This document shows positions 9,015 to 18,251 of a DNA stretch of 64,000 nt, one piece after another (within the stretch, counting starts at the first letter, position 1; each line of letters starts with the position of its first letter). This DNA is from an uncultured Paracoccaceae bacterium. Lineage in GTDB: Bacteria; Pseudomonadota; Alphaproteobacteria; Rhodobacterales; Rhodobacteraceae. Both the position numbers and the translations under genes were made by a program. The notes beneath the pieces are model-generated. The model saw only the letters and a program-made list of their open reading frames with translations, made no database searches and was not told where the DNA came from. The stretch spans positions 40,116 to 104,115 of the forward strand of contig CALKXV010000016.1 in NCBI GenBank assembly GCA_938005545.1. The letters are read 5' to 3'.

Positions 9015-9585
9015 CTCTATTCCCCTGATGTCGTGAAATTTGAAACAAGCTTAACGGCACAATGCCGACTGTCCAGCGGATTTGCTTTTTTGCCCAAAGC
9101 CAACCAATGCATCGCACTTCATAAAGGGCCGCGCGCGCCCCTTCAAACTGCTGGCAAATCCGATCTGACCGATACAGGAACGTTGCCAAAGGCGATGAAA
9201 GTCGACATGCCGGGTGCGTAATTCGTGATCTCTATCTGATCTTTTTCCAATAAGAGGTGCCTGTAACTCTGTGTCACGATACCCCCATACCAGTCCGCGC
9301 AGCGATTGACATTAAACTGGGAAGACCAGACCATCACCCGACGAGGGGCGCTGCCTATTTAAAAACACGGAATAAAGCGCCAACCCGAGCATGATGGCAG
9401 GCGCGACGAAGTTCATCTCTTCGACGGGCTGGTCTGAAGACTGACATCCTGTATTCTACGAAAAGCTGATCACAGAAACGGACATCTTAAATATGGTTGC
9501 AGAACGCAGCGCAGACACCAAAGCCCGGCGCGCCTCTTTCAAAAAAGGCACCGTTTCGGGCGGCGCGCCGCCTGAAAGCTGACCC
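9015..9585. other. non-coding divergent region with a short unexplained open frame
   Basis: About 570 bases separate the ABC importer operon (leftward) from the TetR gene (rightward), so promoters for both should be here. There is no recognised gene. A short rightward frame is open from after a TGA at 9442-9444, has an ATG at 9493 and stops at 9580-9582, three bases before the TetR ATG. Its 29-residue product is MVAERSADTKARRASFKKG... and is rich in Arg/Lys. A 64-codon leftward frame (9143-9337) is also unrecognised. I see no obvious TetR operator palindrome. Confidence 0.5.
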
Positions 9586-10260
9586 ATGGCAACGCACACC
9601 AAACCCATTCTGCACCGGGACAACCCCGACAAAGAACCCCTTATTGGCCACATCAAAGTAACCCGCGAAGATTGGCTGAATGCCGCCCGCGACGTCCTTG
9701 TGACCGAAGGCGTGGCCAATGTAAAAATCCTGCCCCTGGGGGCGCGGCTTGGCGTGTCTCGCTCAAGCTTCTATTGGTACTTCGAAAACCGCTCCGATCT
9801 GCTGGCGGCTCTCCTCGATGAATGGGCTGATCGAAACACGGCCAGGATCGTCACACAATGCTGCATCCCTTCTGCAAATATCACCGAAGCGCTTTGTAAC
9901 TTCTTCCGGTGTTTCGTCGACAGCTCGCAATTCGACCGTGGCCTCGATTTTGCAGTTCGCGAGTGGTCACGCCGCGATACCGCGTTGCGTACCCGCGTTG
10001 ACACAGCCGACATCGCGCGTCTGGAAGCGGTGACCGAAATGTACCTGCGCCATGGGTATGACGCGTCTGATGCCGAAACGCGGGCGCGCATTTTGTATTA
10101 CATGCAACTTGGCTATCACGCGCTGGAAGTGCAGGAAGACATGGCGCTGCGCATGAGCCGTATCGACGGGTATATCAAGGGTTTCACCGGCCAAACGCCT
10201 GACCCTACCGCCATGAAAGCCTTTGCCGATTTCGCCCTTAGTTTAGAGGACGCCTCTTGA
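9586..10260 (+). CDS. TetR-family transcriptional regulator
   Basis: This 224-residue regulator has an N-terminal helix-turn-helix at roughly residues 25-70: an opening helix WLNAARDVLVTEGVANVKI, then the recognition segment LGARLGVSRSSFYWYFENR and the typical follow-on LLAALLDEW. The C-terminal ligand domain is helical and not assigned to a ligand. The gene's stop codon overlaps the TTG start of soxB, so it is the first gene of the sarcosine oxidase operon and probably controls that operon, with an N-methyl amino acid or related metabolite as inducer (inference). Confidence 0.88.
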   Translation: MATHTKPILHRDNPDKEPLIGHIKVTREDWLNAARDVLVTEGVANVKILPLGARLGVSRSSFYWYFENRSDLLAALLDEWADRNTARIVTQCCIPSANITEALCNFFRCFVDSSQFDRGLDFAVREWSRRDTALRTRVDTADIARLEAVTEMYLRHGYDASDAETRARILYYMQLGYHALEVQEDMALRMSRIDGYIKGFTGQTPDPTAMKAFADFALSLEDAS

Positions 10261-11507
10261 GCCACTATTCCGCCTTCCGCCTGTTTCGCGAAGGGTTGCG
10301 CGGCCAAAAAGGCTGGACGCCGGCCTGGCGCATGCCTGCCCCAAAGCCCGAATACGACGTCATCATCATCGGCGGCGGCGGGCATGGGCTGGCGACAGCC
10401 TATTATTTGGCAAAACAGCATGGGATTAAACGCGTCGCGGTCCTTGAGAAAGGCTGGCTCGGCGGCGGCAACACCGGGCGCAACACAACCGCAATCCGTT
10501 CGAATTATTTCTACCCGGAAAGTGCCGCACTTTATGACTTTTCGGTCCGCCTCTACGAAGGCCTGTCGCGCGATCTGAATTACAACGTCATGTTCTCGCA
10601 ACGCGGCATGATGGTCACCGCCCATTCCGAACACGACTTGGAAATGGCAACGCGCCAGTACAACGCAATGCGGATCAACGGCATTGACGCCGAAATGCTG
10701 ACCGCCGCCGAAGTGCGCGCCCGCGTGCCCCTGTTGAATTTTCGCGCCGACGCTCGCCATCCAATCCATGGCGCTGTGTCGCAACCCCGCGGCGGAACGG
10801 GCCGTCATGATGCCGTTGCCTGGGGCTATGCGCGCGGCGCAGACACGCGGGGTGTCGACATCATTCAAAATTGCGAGGTCTTGGGCATCCAGAAAGAAGC
10901 GGGGCGCGCGACCGGTGTGACGACGACACGCGGCGACATTCGCGCAGATCGGATTGGGGCGACGGTTGCGGGGCATTCCTCGGTGCTGGCCGAACTGGCA
11001 GGGTTCAAACTACCGATCCATTCCTATGCGCTTCAGGCGTTCGTGTCCGAACCGATCAAACCGATCCTCGACACGGTCGTGCTTTGCCCCGCCTTCGGAA
11101 CCTATGTCAGCCAATCCGACAAAGGCGGCATCGTCTTCGGCGGCGGGCTGGACCGCATACCGTCATACGGTCAACGCGGAAACATGCCCGTTCAGGAAGA
11201 CGTCGTCGGCGCATTGGTCGAAATGATGCCTGCTTTGGCAAAGGTAAAACTGCTTCGCCACTGGGGCGGCATTGTTGATGTGACACCCGACAGTTCACCC
11301 ATCATCGGGCCATCGGGTGTCGAGGGGTTGTACCTGAATTGCGGCTGGGGCACCGGTGGGTTCAAGGCGATCCCGGCAGGCGGCTATATGCTGGCACATC
11401 TGATGGCGACGGGGCAGCACCACGATCTTAGCCGTCCTTTCGATCTGGACCGGTTCACCACCGGGCGATTGATCGACGAAAGCGCCGCGTCCGGCATTGC
11501 GCATTAG
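10257..11507 (+). CDS. soxB: sarcosine oxidase beta subunit
   Basis: The catalytic subunit of heterotetrameric sarcosine oxidase oxidises the N-methyl group of sarcosine to glycine plus formaldehyde or 5,10-methylene-THF. The 416 residues start in the family pattern (SHYSAFRLFREGLRGQ) and have the FAD dinucleotide-binding motif IIIGGGGHGLATAYYLA near residue 36. GRHDAVAWGYARGAD near 182 contains the histidine that by homology links FMN covalently. The TTG at 10257 overlaps the TetR stop; family homology begins at the second residue, so this start is preferred. The order soxB-D-A-G is the classic one. Related enzymes act on other N-methylated amines. Confidence 0.95.
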   Translation: MSHYSAFRLFREGLRGQKGWTPAWRMPAPKPEYDVIIIGGGGHGLATAYYLAKQHGIKRVAVLEKGWLGGGNTGRNTTAIRSNYFYPESAALYDFSVRLYEGLSRDLNYNVMFSQRGMMVTAHSEHDLEMATRQYNAMRINGIDAEMLTAAEVRARVPLLNFRADARHPIHGAVSQPRGGTGRHDAVAWGYARGADTRGVDIIQNCEVLGIQKEAGRATGVTTTRGDIRADRIGATVAGHSSVLAELAGFKLPIHSYALQAFVSEPIKPILDTVVLCPAFGTYVSQSDKGGIVFGGGLDRIPSYGQRGNMPVQEDVVGALVEMMPALAKVKLLRHWGGIVDVTPDSSPIIGPSGVEGLYLNCGWGTGGFKAIPAGGYMLAHLMATGQHHDLSRPFDLDRFTTGRLIDESAASGIAH

Positions 11508-11518
11508 GAGGGTCCGGA

Positions 11519-11782
11519 TTGCAAATTTTCCCTTGCCCCTTCTGCGGCCCCCGCGACGAACGTGAGTTCCACTTTGCGGGCGAAGCTGGAAAAACCCGAC
11601 CAGACACAACCGGTGAGGTTTCGCCGGATGACTGGGCCACCTACCTGCACATGCACCGCAATGAAAAAGGCCGCACCCGCGAGGTTTGGGTGCATACCCC
11701 CTGTGCTGAGATGTTCATCATGGAACGCAACAGCGTAACGATGGAGGTGCTTGGAACCGAGTGCCTGAGGGCGAAATCATGA
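11519..11782 (+). CDS. soxD: sarcosine oxidase delta subunit
   Basis: This 87-residue subunit stabilises the heterotetramer and binds zinc. Cys6, Cys9, His59 and Cys62 (CPFCG near the N-terminus, WVHTPC near residue 57) match the zinc ligands of characterised SoxD. It starts with TTG at 11519, preceded by GGAGGG 8 to 13 bases upstream, just after the soxB stop. Its end overlaps the ATG of soxA in an ATGA arrangement, indicating coupled translation. Confidence 0.94.
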   Translation: MQIFPCPFCGPRDEREFHFAGEAGKTRPDTTGEVSPDDWATYLHMHRNEKGRTREVWVHTPCAEMFIMERNSVTMEVLGTECLRAKS

Positions 11783-14574
11783 GGCGGCTTGACGACAAAG
11801 GCGCTGTGATTGATCGCGCCAAACCACTGAACTTCACATTCGATGGCAAGCCATATCAAGGGTTTGCGGGCGACACGCTGGCCTCCGCCTTGATGGCCAA
11901 TGGCGTTCGCATCGTCGGGCGAAGCTTTAAGTACCATCGCCCGCGCGGGTTTTGGGGTGCTTGGGTGGATGACCCGAACGCGATTATGTCGGTCACGCTA
12001 AACGGCATCGAACTGCCGAATTGTCTGGCCACAACAACCTATCTGGAAAACGGGATGGAGGCGCGCGCGGTCAATGCTTGGCCCACGGCCAAACACGACA
12101 TCAAAGGTGGTCTGGACTTGTTCCACCGGTTCCTTGGCGCTGGATTTTACTACAAAACCTTCATCTGGCCCGACTGGCATCTGTTCGAACCCATGATCCG
12201 CAAAATGGCGGGACTTGGGGCCGTCACCCCGGATCACTTGGATGAATTCCACTCGGACCAAATACACGATCACTGCGACACCCTGATCATCGGCGGCGGT
12301 GCATCCGGTTTAACAGCGGCGCGCGTGGCGGCCGAGGCGGGCCAAAACGTCGTTCTTGTCGATGACCAAGCGCAACCCGGCGGCAGCTCGTATCAAACCG
12401 GAACGATTGCTGACACAGCTGCCGCCGATTGGATTGCCGCTCAGATGGCTGCGATAAAAACGGCGGGCGGTCGCGTGCTGCACCAGACAACCGCTTACGG
12501 GGTCTATGACCACGGGTTGATCGCTTGCGTTGAAAACGGGGCCTTCGGCACAGCGCCCCGGCTTTGGCGCATTCGCGCGGGTCGAGCCGTTTTGGCAACA
12601 GGCGCAATCGACCGTCCTTTAACCTTTGCGGGCAACGACAAACCGGGGGTGATGTCACTTTTCGCGAGCGCTGAATATCTGGTCCGCTATGGCGTTCTGG
12701 CAAGCGACAACGCCGTTGTGCTGGCGAACCATTCAATGGCCAAAGAAGCCGTCGCCACGTTAACAGCAGCAGGAATGGCGATCACACAAATCGATCCCGA
12801 CACACCCGGCTTGAAAGCAGGCGGTTGGCAAGTCACCAACGGCATTTCGGTATCGGGCCGTCATCACCCAAGCGACGTGGTTCTGGCCACCTCAGGCTTG
12901 ACGCCGCTTGTCCATCTTTGGCGACACGCTGGCGGCAAGCTCACGTGGGATGATGCACGACAGGCGTTTTTGCCGGACGGCCAACTTTCCAACATGCAAG
13001 CCATCGGTGCCGCAAACGGGACATTTGATCTGAACCACGCCTTGGACGAAGCACAGGCGGCGGGCCTTGGCCAAAGCCACCCCCGCCAAGACACAAGCCA
13101 CCACCTGACACCAGTCTGGCCGAAACCGGGCAGCAAGGGACGGCAGTGGATTGATTTTCAGCACGACGTCACGCTGAAAGATATCGAAGTTGCGGCGCGG
13201 GAAAACTATGTCTCGGTCGAACATTTGAAACGCTACACGACGCTTGGCATGGCGTCCGATCAAGGCAAAACGTCAAACATGGCTGGCTTGGCGGCAATGG
13301 CGACGCTGAAAGGCGCGACAATACCGGAAATCGGAACAACAACCTTCCGCCCGCCCTTCGTACCAATCCCCTTGGAGGTTTACCACGGCGCAAAAACCAA
13401 ACAGCTTTACCACCCCGTAAAACGCCTTGTGCTCGAAGCCAGACACCGCGACGCGGATGCCGCCCTTTGTGAATACGGCGGTTGGCTGCGCCCCGGATGG
13501 TATGGCAATGGTGCCGCCGCAGATCACATTCGCGATGAAGCAATGACCGCGCGCACCACCGCGGGCATCCTTGACGGTTCCCCCCTTGGCAAGATCGAGG
13601 TGATGGGCCCAGACGCCGAAGCCTTTGTGAATTTCGTGTTCTACAACACAATGACAACGTTGAAACCCGGCCATATCCGATACGGATTTCTTTTGACCGA
13701 AGGCGGTATCGTTTACGATGACGGCGTGGTGTCTCGCATAGACAACGATCGGTTCCTGATTTCCTGTTCGTCAAGCCATGTGGACGGGGTGCGATCCTTG
13801 CTGGAAAACTGGCGGCAGGATGGCAACAACCCTGACCGAATTTTCATCCACGACCTGACAATGCAGTGGGCCACCATCACCGTAACAGGCCCCAAAGCGC
13901 GCGATATTCTGAACGGACTTGATTTGGACGCCGACGTCTCAGCAGACGCCCTGCCCCACATGCGGTTCATTGAAACACATCATCAGGGCCACCCGTTGCG
14001 GATCGCACGGGTCAGTTTCTCTGGCGATCTCAGCTTTGAACTTTCGATCCCCTCGCGGCACGCACCCAACCTATGGGACAAAGTGACCGCCGTCGCCGGT
14101 ACGATGGATGCGCATCCCATTGGGATCGAAGCCATGTCGATCCTGCGCGCCGAAAAGGGTTATATCATGGTTGGCAAAGACACCGACGGCGAAACCATGC
14201 CGCAAGACGTGGGCTTCGGTATCCCGCGCCGCAAAAAGACCAATGCTTTTGTTGGCGACAGATCCTTGCACACTGACAAAGCCAACGTGCCGAGCCGTAA
14301 AGTGCTGGTGGGCCTCAGCGTTCCCCACGGCGAACCACCTCTGGTAACCGGCGCACATGTCGTGACCGACGGCGCAAACCAGCGCTCGCTTGGCTATGTG
14401 ACCTCAAGCTACCACAGCCCATTTCTGAGCCGAGCCATCGCGCTTGGAATGATCGAAGGGGCTGTGGAACGCGTTGGCGACGAGGTGACCGTTTGGCATG
14501 ACGGCAGCAATCGGCGCGCGCGGATCGTCTCACCATGCTTCCTTGATCCAAACGGGGAGCGGCTTCATGCGTGA
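11779..14574 (+). CDS. soxA: sarcosine oxidase alpha subunit
   Basis: The 931-residue alpha subunit binds NAD and, in its C-terminal half, tetrahydrofolate. The N-terminal ferredoxin-like region PLNFTFDGKPYQGFAGDTLA comes first. Next is a nucleotide-binding domain with TLIIGGGASGLTAARVA near residue 173. The C-terminal GcvT-like aminomethyltransferase part starts near residue 600 (AGILDGSPLGKIEVMGPDA) and contains GYIMVGKDTDGETMPQDVG. I use the ATG at 11779, which overlaps the soxD stop; an upstream in-frame GTG at 11761 lies inside soxD. The folate domain means that the released methyl carbon can be captured as methylene-THF. Confidence 0.95.
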   Translation: MRRLDDKGAVIDRAKPLNFTFDGKPYQGFAGDTLASALMANGVRIVGRSFKYHRPRGFWGAWVDDPNAIMSVTLNGIELPNCLATTTYLENGMEARAVNAWPTAKHDIKGGLDLFHRFLGAGFYYKTFIWPDWHLFEPMIRKMAGLGAVTPDHLDEFHSDQIHDHCDTLIIGGGASGLTAARVAAEAGQNVVLVDDQAQPGGSSYQTGTIADTAAADWIAAQMAAIKTAGGRVLHQTTAYGVYDHGLIACVENGAFGTAPRLWRIRAGRAVLATGAIDRPLTFAGNDKPGVMSLFASAEYLVRYGVLASDNAVVLANHSMAKEAVATLTAAGMAITQIDPDTPGLKAGGWQVTNGISVSGRHHPSDVVLATSGLTPLVHLWRHAGGKLTWDDARQAFLPDGQLSNMQAIGAANGTFDLNHALDEAQAAGLGQSHPRQDTSHHLTPVWPKPGSKGRQWIDFQHDVTLKDIEVAARENYVSVEHLKRYTTLGMASDQGKTSNMAGLAAMATLKGATIPEIGTTTFRPPFVPIPLEVYHGAKTKQLYHPVKRLVLEARHRDADAALCEYGGWLRPGWYGNGAAADHIRDEAMTARTTAGILDGSPLGKIEVMGPDAEAFVNFVFYNTMTTLKPGHIRYGFLLTEGGIVYDDGVVSRIDNDRFLISCSSSHVDGVRSLLENWRQDGNNPDRIFIHDLTMQWATITVTGPKARDILNGLDLDADVSADALPHMRFIETHHQGHPLRIARVSFSGDLSFELSIPSRHAPNLWDKVTAVAGTMDAHPIGIEAMSILRAEKGYIMVGKDTDGETMPQDVGFGIPRRKKTNAFVGDRSLHTDKANVPSRKVLVGLSVPHGEPPLVTGAHVVTDGANQRSLGYVTSSYHSPFLSRAIALGMIEGAVERVGDEVTVWHDGSNRRARIVSPCFLDPNGERLHA

Positions 14575-15073
14575 CGACCGACACCTTTGGACGCCGCCGA
14601 AGCCACTATGGAATCCCTTGGCATTCAAAGACGCAAACCTATGCGCGGTGACACTAACCCGCCAAAGCTTGATCTCTGGCACAAACGTTCGAAAAGCCGA
14701 TCTCCCCCTGATCGAATGGCCCGACGTCGCGAAGGATGCCACCTACCGGTTGAGCCTGCGCCGCGACCGCGTGGCCGAGATCAACGGCGACATAAGACCC
14801 GAAGGGTGGAACGCGACCAAAGGCGAGGCCTGCTCGGACGTCTCAGATGGCTACACGGTCCTTCAATTGAAGGGCCGCGCCGCGCTCGGCATATTGAAAC
14901 GCGGCACAGAGATATCACTTGAACACCCCTCAGCCAGCGTCGCGCGAAAGCTTTTCGGGTTGGATGTGTGGCTTTATCGGTTTGGGGTCGAAGACCAGTT
15001 TCGCATTCACGTCGCCCGCGCTTATGACGAAACTTTGATCGCACATCTGACAACCGCCGCTCAGCATCGTTAA
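14567..15073 (+). CDS. soxG: sarcosine oxidase gamma subunit
   Basis: The 168-residue subunit is related to the GcvT fold and completes the heterotetramer. The ATG at 14567 overlaps the last 8 bases of soxA and fits the family N-terminus; an in-frame ATG at 14498 would lie well inside soxA. The C-terminal half carries the recognisable gamma-subunit pattern around CSDVSDGYTVLQLKGRAA and VWLYRFGVEDQFRIHVAR. It is the last sox gene; the next gene starts 78 bases on. Confidence 0.9.
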   Translation: MRDDRHLWTPPKPLWNPLAFKDANLCAVTLTRQSLISGTNVRKADLPLIEWPDVAKDATYRLSLRRDRVAEINGDIRPEGWNATKGEACSDVSDGYTVLQLKGRAALGILKRGTEISLEHPSASVARKLFGLDVWLYRFGVEDQFRIHVARAYDETLIAHLTTAAQHR

Positions 15074-15151
15074 ATCCGCCCTTTTCCTTGGGCGCGGCAT
15101 CACCGAAGATAGCAGCAAGACCACAAGCGCGCCGTCACAAAGGAACCGTCC

Positions 15152-16321
15152 ATGAGCATTCTACCGATAATCGATGCCGCAACGCCTGAGTTGCAGGACA
15201 TTTACAAAGACCTGCACGCGCACCCCGAAATTGGTTTCACAGAAACCCGCACCGCAGGCGTGGTGGCCGACAAGTTGCGGGCTTTGGGTGTTGACGAAGT
15301 GCATACAGGTATTGCCAAGACCGGCGTTGTTGCCGTGATCAAAGGCAAAGGCGACGGCCCGCGTCGAATTGGCGTCCGTGCGGATATGGATGCCTTGCCG
15401 ATCCACGAGGAAACCAACCTACCTTATGCGTCAAAAACACCCGGCATCATGCATGCCTGCGGCCACGACAGCCACACGACCATGTTGTTGGGGGCCGCTG
15501 CACATTTGGTGAAAACCCGCGATTTTGACGGAACCGCCGTTTTGATCTTTCAACCCGCCGAAGAAGGTTTGGGCGGCGCGCGTGAAATGTTGGCCGAAGG
15601 GCTGTTGGATCGGTTCCCGTGCGACGAACTTTTCGGCATGCACAATTCACCGAACGGTGCGCCCGGCAAGGTCGACATCTGCAAGGGCAAAGCCATGGCG
15701 GGCGCTGCGTTCTTCGACATCAAGATCCAAGGCCGGGGCAGCCACGCCGCAATGCCTCAGTTTTCCCGCGATCCCGTTGTGATTGGCTCGGCCTTGGTCG
15801 GCCAATTGCAAAGCATCGTGTCGCGCAACGTCGCGCCCCTGGACACCTGCGTTTTGTCAGTGACGCAAATCCACGCGGGCGCGGCCTATAACGTGGTGCC
15901 TGATACGGCAGAACTGTCGGGCACCATCCGCTATTTCAAAGATAGCGTTTATGAAACAGCGGCCAGTCGCATGACCGAACTTTGCGACGGCATGGCCAAA
16001 GCGTACGGCGTCGAAATCACCGCCGATCTGCGCAACGTCTTCGACGTCTTGATCAATGACGACGCCTTGTCAGATGCCTATCTTGAAGCCGCCGCCGACA
16101 TCGTTGGGGCTGATAATATTTCAGATCAGGCCGAACCCGCGACCGGATCGGAAGACTTTGCTGACATGCTGAAAGTCGTCCCCGGCGCCTATTGCCGGAT
16201 CGGTCATTTGGGCACGATGCCGCTCCACAATCCGAACTTTACAATCGACATGGACATGTTGCCCATCGGTGCATCGATCATGGCCCGGATCATAGAACGG
16301 CGTATGCCTTTGACGGCTTAG
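15152..16321 (+). CDS. M20-family amidohydrolase (hippurate/N-acyl-amino acid hydrolase type)
   Basis: This 389-residue zinc/manganese peptidase-fold enzyme hydrolyses N-acyl or N-carbamoyl amino acids. Motifs in order are GVRADMDALPI (about residue 74), MHACGHDSHTTMLLGAA with the metal ligands (about 99), the catalytic PAEEGLGGAREML (about 135) and GRGSHAAMPQFSRDP from the dimerisation domain. A second M20 enzyme lies at 37.6-38.8 kb. An AGGAAC Shine-Dalgarno-like site precedes ATG 15152. It follows soxG on the same strand and ends overlapping the convergent aldehyde dehydrogenase by 4 bases. Delivering free N-methyl amino acid from an acylated form is a plausible but unproven role. Confidence 0.88.
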   Translation: MSILPIIDAATPELQDIYKDLHAHPEIGFTETRTAGVVADKLRALGVDEVHTGIAKTGVVAVIKGKGDGPRRIGVRADMDALPIHEETNLPYASKTPGIMHACGHDSHTTMLLGAAAHLVKTRDFDGTAVLIFQPAEEGLGGAREMLAEGLLDRFPCDELFGMHNSPNGAPGKVDICKGKAMAGAAFFDIKIQGRGSHAAMPQFSRDPVVIGSALVGQLQSIVSRNVAPLDTCVLSVTQIHAGAAYNVVPDTAELSGTIRYFKDSVYETAASRMTELCDGMAKAYGVEITADLRNVFDVLINDDALSDAYLEAAADIVGADNISDQAEPATGSEDFADMLKVVPGAYCRIGHLGTMPLHNPNFTIDMDMLPIGASIMARIIERRMPLTA

Positions 16322-17826
16322 CCCTTGATTTCAGGCGGCAAAAGGGCGTCCGGCATATTCTGATAGCAAACCGGACGCAGGAACCGGCGAATGGACAGGG
16401 TGCCAACGGACGTGGCCCCAAAGTTCGTCGAGGCCGGATAAGGCCCGCCGTGAACCATGGCTTCCGACACCTCAACACCCGTCGGAAACCCATTGGCCAG
16501 GACCCGACCCGCCTTGCGTTCCAGCACCGGCATCAGGCGTTGCGCATCGCTTGCATCGGCGTCATCCACGTGCAGCGTACAGGTCAACTGACCATGTAGC
16601 GACGCCGCCAAATCCCGCGCCTCGCTTACATCCTTGGCCCGCACAACAATCCCCAAAGGTCCAAAAACCTCGTCCTGTAACGCAGGGTCAGCCATCCAAG
16701 CCGCAGCCGTGGTCGCATGAAGATGCGGCAACGCGTTCCGGCCATCGCCCGTCGACGCAACCAGAGTTTCTGTGGCACCTGCGTTCTGCACCACATCGCT
16801 GCCCGACCGGTAAGCATCGGCGATACCATCCGTCAACATGGTTTGTGCTGCGACGTCCTCCAAAGCGGTTGTCGCCGCTTCGACAAAGGGCGCAACTTCC
16901 GGCCCGTCGATCACCACGGCAATTCCGGGGTTGGTGCAGAACTGCCCGGCCCCCATGGTCAGCGATCCGGCCCACCCTTGCGCGATCGCCTCACCACGAT
17001 TTGCCATGGCGGCAGGCATCACAAACATCGGGTTCGTCGATCCAAGCTCGCCAAAGAACGGGATCGGTTCTGGGCGCGCCGCACACATATCAAACAACGC
17101 GCGGCCCGCACGAAGCGATCCGGTGAAACCAATGGCGCGGATCAACGGATGTTTAACCAGCGCTTCGCCAACCGCAAAACCACCGTCCTGAACCTGACTG
17201 AACACTCCGGGATGAACCCCCGTTTTTTTGATCGCCGCATCAAAAGCCTGAGAAATCAGATCAGAAACACCCGGATGCGCCGGATGCCCCTTAACAACGA
17301 CAGGGCAACCCGCTGCCAAAGCCGCAGCCGTATCCCCACCCGCCGACGAAAATGCCAGTGGAAAATTCGATGCACCAAAGACACCAACAGGGCCAAGGGG
17401 CCGCTGCATCATGCGAATATCGGGGCGCGGCAAAGGTGCGCGATCCGGCAATGCCACGTCGTGACGACGATCCAGATAATCGCCAGCCTCAACGTGATCA
17501 GCGAACAAGCGCAATTGTCCAACCGTACGGCCCCGCTCGCCTTGAAGACGCGCTTCGGGAAGACCGGTTTCCTTCACGCCGATTTCGGTAATCTCATCGC
17601 CCAATGCGTCGATCTCATCGGCGACGGCGCGCAAGAACGCCGCGCGTTCTGACGCCGCACTATAACCAAAGCTCCAAAACGCCTCTTCCGCCGCTTTACA
17701 GGCCTGATCCACCATTTCGGGCGTGCCTTTGGAAAACGTATCGGGCTCACCAGAGCTTGGTGCGTTGTGAAAGCTCTCGGAACTGCCAAGCCATTCCCCG
17801 GCCACGAGCGATTTTCCATTGATCAT
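16318..17826 (-). CDS. alpha-ketoglutaric semialdehyde (2,5-dioxovalerate) dehydrogenase
   Basis: The 502-residue NAD(P)-dependent aldehyde dehydrogenase belongs to the KGSADH branch, which converts 2,5-dioxopentanoate to 2-oxoglutarate at the end of pathways for hydroxyproline, pentoses or hexarates. Diagnostic features are PLGPVGVFGASNFPLAFSSA near residue 142, GDTAAALAAGCPVVVKGHP near 163, the catalytic Glu in FFGELGSTNP near 260 and the catalytic Cys in MGAGQFCTNPG near 295. It converges on the M20 gene, with the two stops interlocked. No hydroxyproline epimerase, oxidase or sugar-acid dehydratase is visible nearby, so the feeding pathway must be elsewhere. Confidence 0.9.
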   Translation of the reverse strand: MINGKSLVAGEWLGSSESFHNAPSSGEPDTFSKGTPEMVDQACKAAEEAFWSFGYSAASERAAFLRAVADEIDALGDEITEIGVKETGLPEARLQGERGRTVGQLRLFADHVEAGDYLDRRHDVALPDRAPLPRPDIRMMQRPLGPVGVFGASNFPLAFSSAGGDTAAALAAGCPVVVKGHPAHPGVSDLISQAFDAAIKKTGVHPGVFSQVQDGGFAVGEALVKHPLIRAIGFTGSLRAGRALFDMCAARPEPIPFFGELGSTNPMFVMPAAMANRGEAIAQGWAGSLTMGAGQFCTNPGIAVVIDGPEVAPFVEAATTALEDVAAQTMLTDGIADAYRSGSDVVQNAGATETLVASTGDGRNALPHLHATTAAAWMADPALQDEVFGPLGIVVRAKDVSEARDLAASLHGQLTCTLHVDDADASDAQRLMPVLERKAGRVLANGFPTGVEVSEAMVHGGPYPASTNFGATSVGTLSIRRFLRPVCYQNMPDALLPPEIKG

Positions 17827-18125
17827 TTTGGACGTCCTTTGGGTTGAATGCGGATCAAATCAGCGATCACGCTTATATCTTTGACGCGCAGTTTCTCTCT
17901 TTCGCGAAGGCGGCGCAACACGGTGGGTCTGATAATCGAAGGGATTGCGGATACGATTTGGATTTCGCAACAAACTGTTGCCGGGGATTGCGCCAAATTG
18001 CCCTAGGCAACGCGGAAAAAATGACGACAATGGCATCTTGTTGGCCATGGACACCTGTGATGCTTACCGCATTTTTACCCCGTGCCGCTAAAACGTAAAG
18101 CGGGGGCGCTTTTTGGATATGTCTG
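17827..18125. other. intergenic region with a small terminator-like hairpin
   Basis: No gene is recognised in these roughly 300 bases. At 18097-18112 a 6-bp stem (AAAGCG / CGCTTT) with a GGGG loop is followed on the plus strand by two more T residues. It could end leftward transcription from the suf operon or rightward transcription of an unseen short RNA. The region should also hold the promoter of the leftward dehydrogenase gene. Confidence 0.35.
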
Positions 18126-18248
18126 ATGGCAAATCAACTAACGCGCGACGATTGGCAACGAATTGCGGATGCACTTTCGCACTTTGTTCACAATCCGGAA
18201 TACAAAGAAACTTTTGAAAAAGTGAAGAAAATTATCGGCGATCCCTAG
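18126..18248 (+). CDS. small hypothetical protein (40 aa)
   Basis: An ATG-started frame of 40 codons reads as a plausible short helical, hydrophilic protein (MANQLTRDDWQRIADALSHF, then a Lys-rich tail ending KKIIGDP). It lies convergent to sufS, with stops 4 bases apart. There is no clear Shine-Dalgarno; GGA is 6-8 bases upstream. I do not recognise a family. It could be a real small protein, since its amino-acid composition is coherent and it uses the whole gap, or a chance frame. Confidence 0.45.
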   Translation: MANQLTRDDWQRIADALSHFVHNPEYKETFEKVKKIIGDP

Positions 18249-18251
18249 GGA

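Noticed and set aside
9143..9337. 64-codon leftward frame upstream of TetR
   Set aside because: No family, no Shine-Dalgarno; likely chance.
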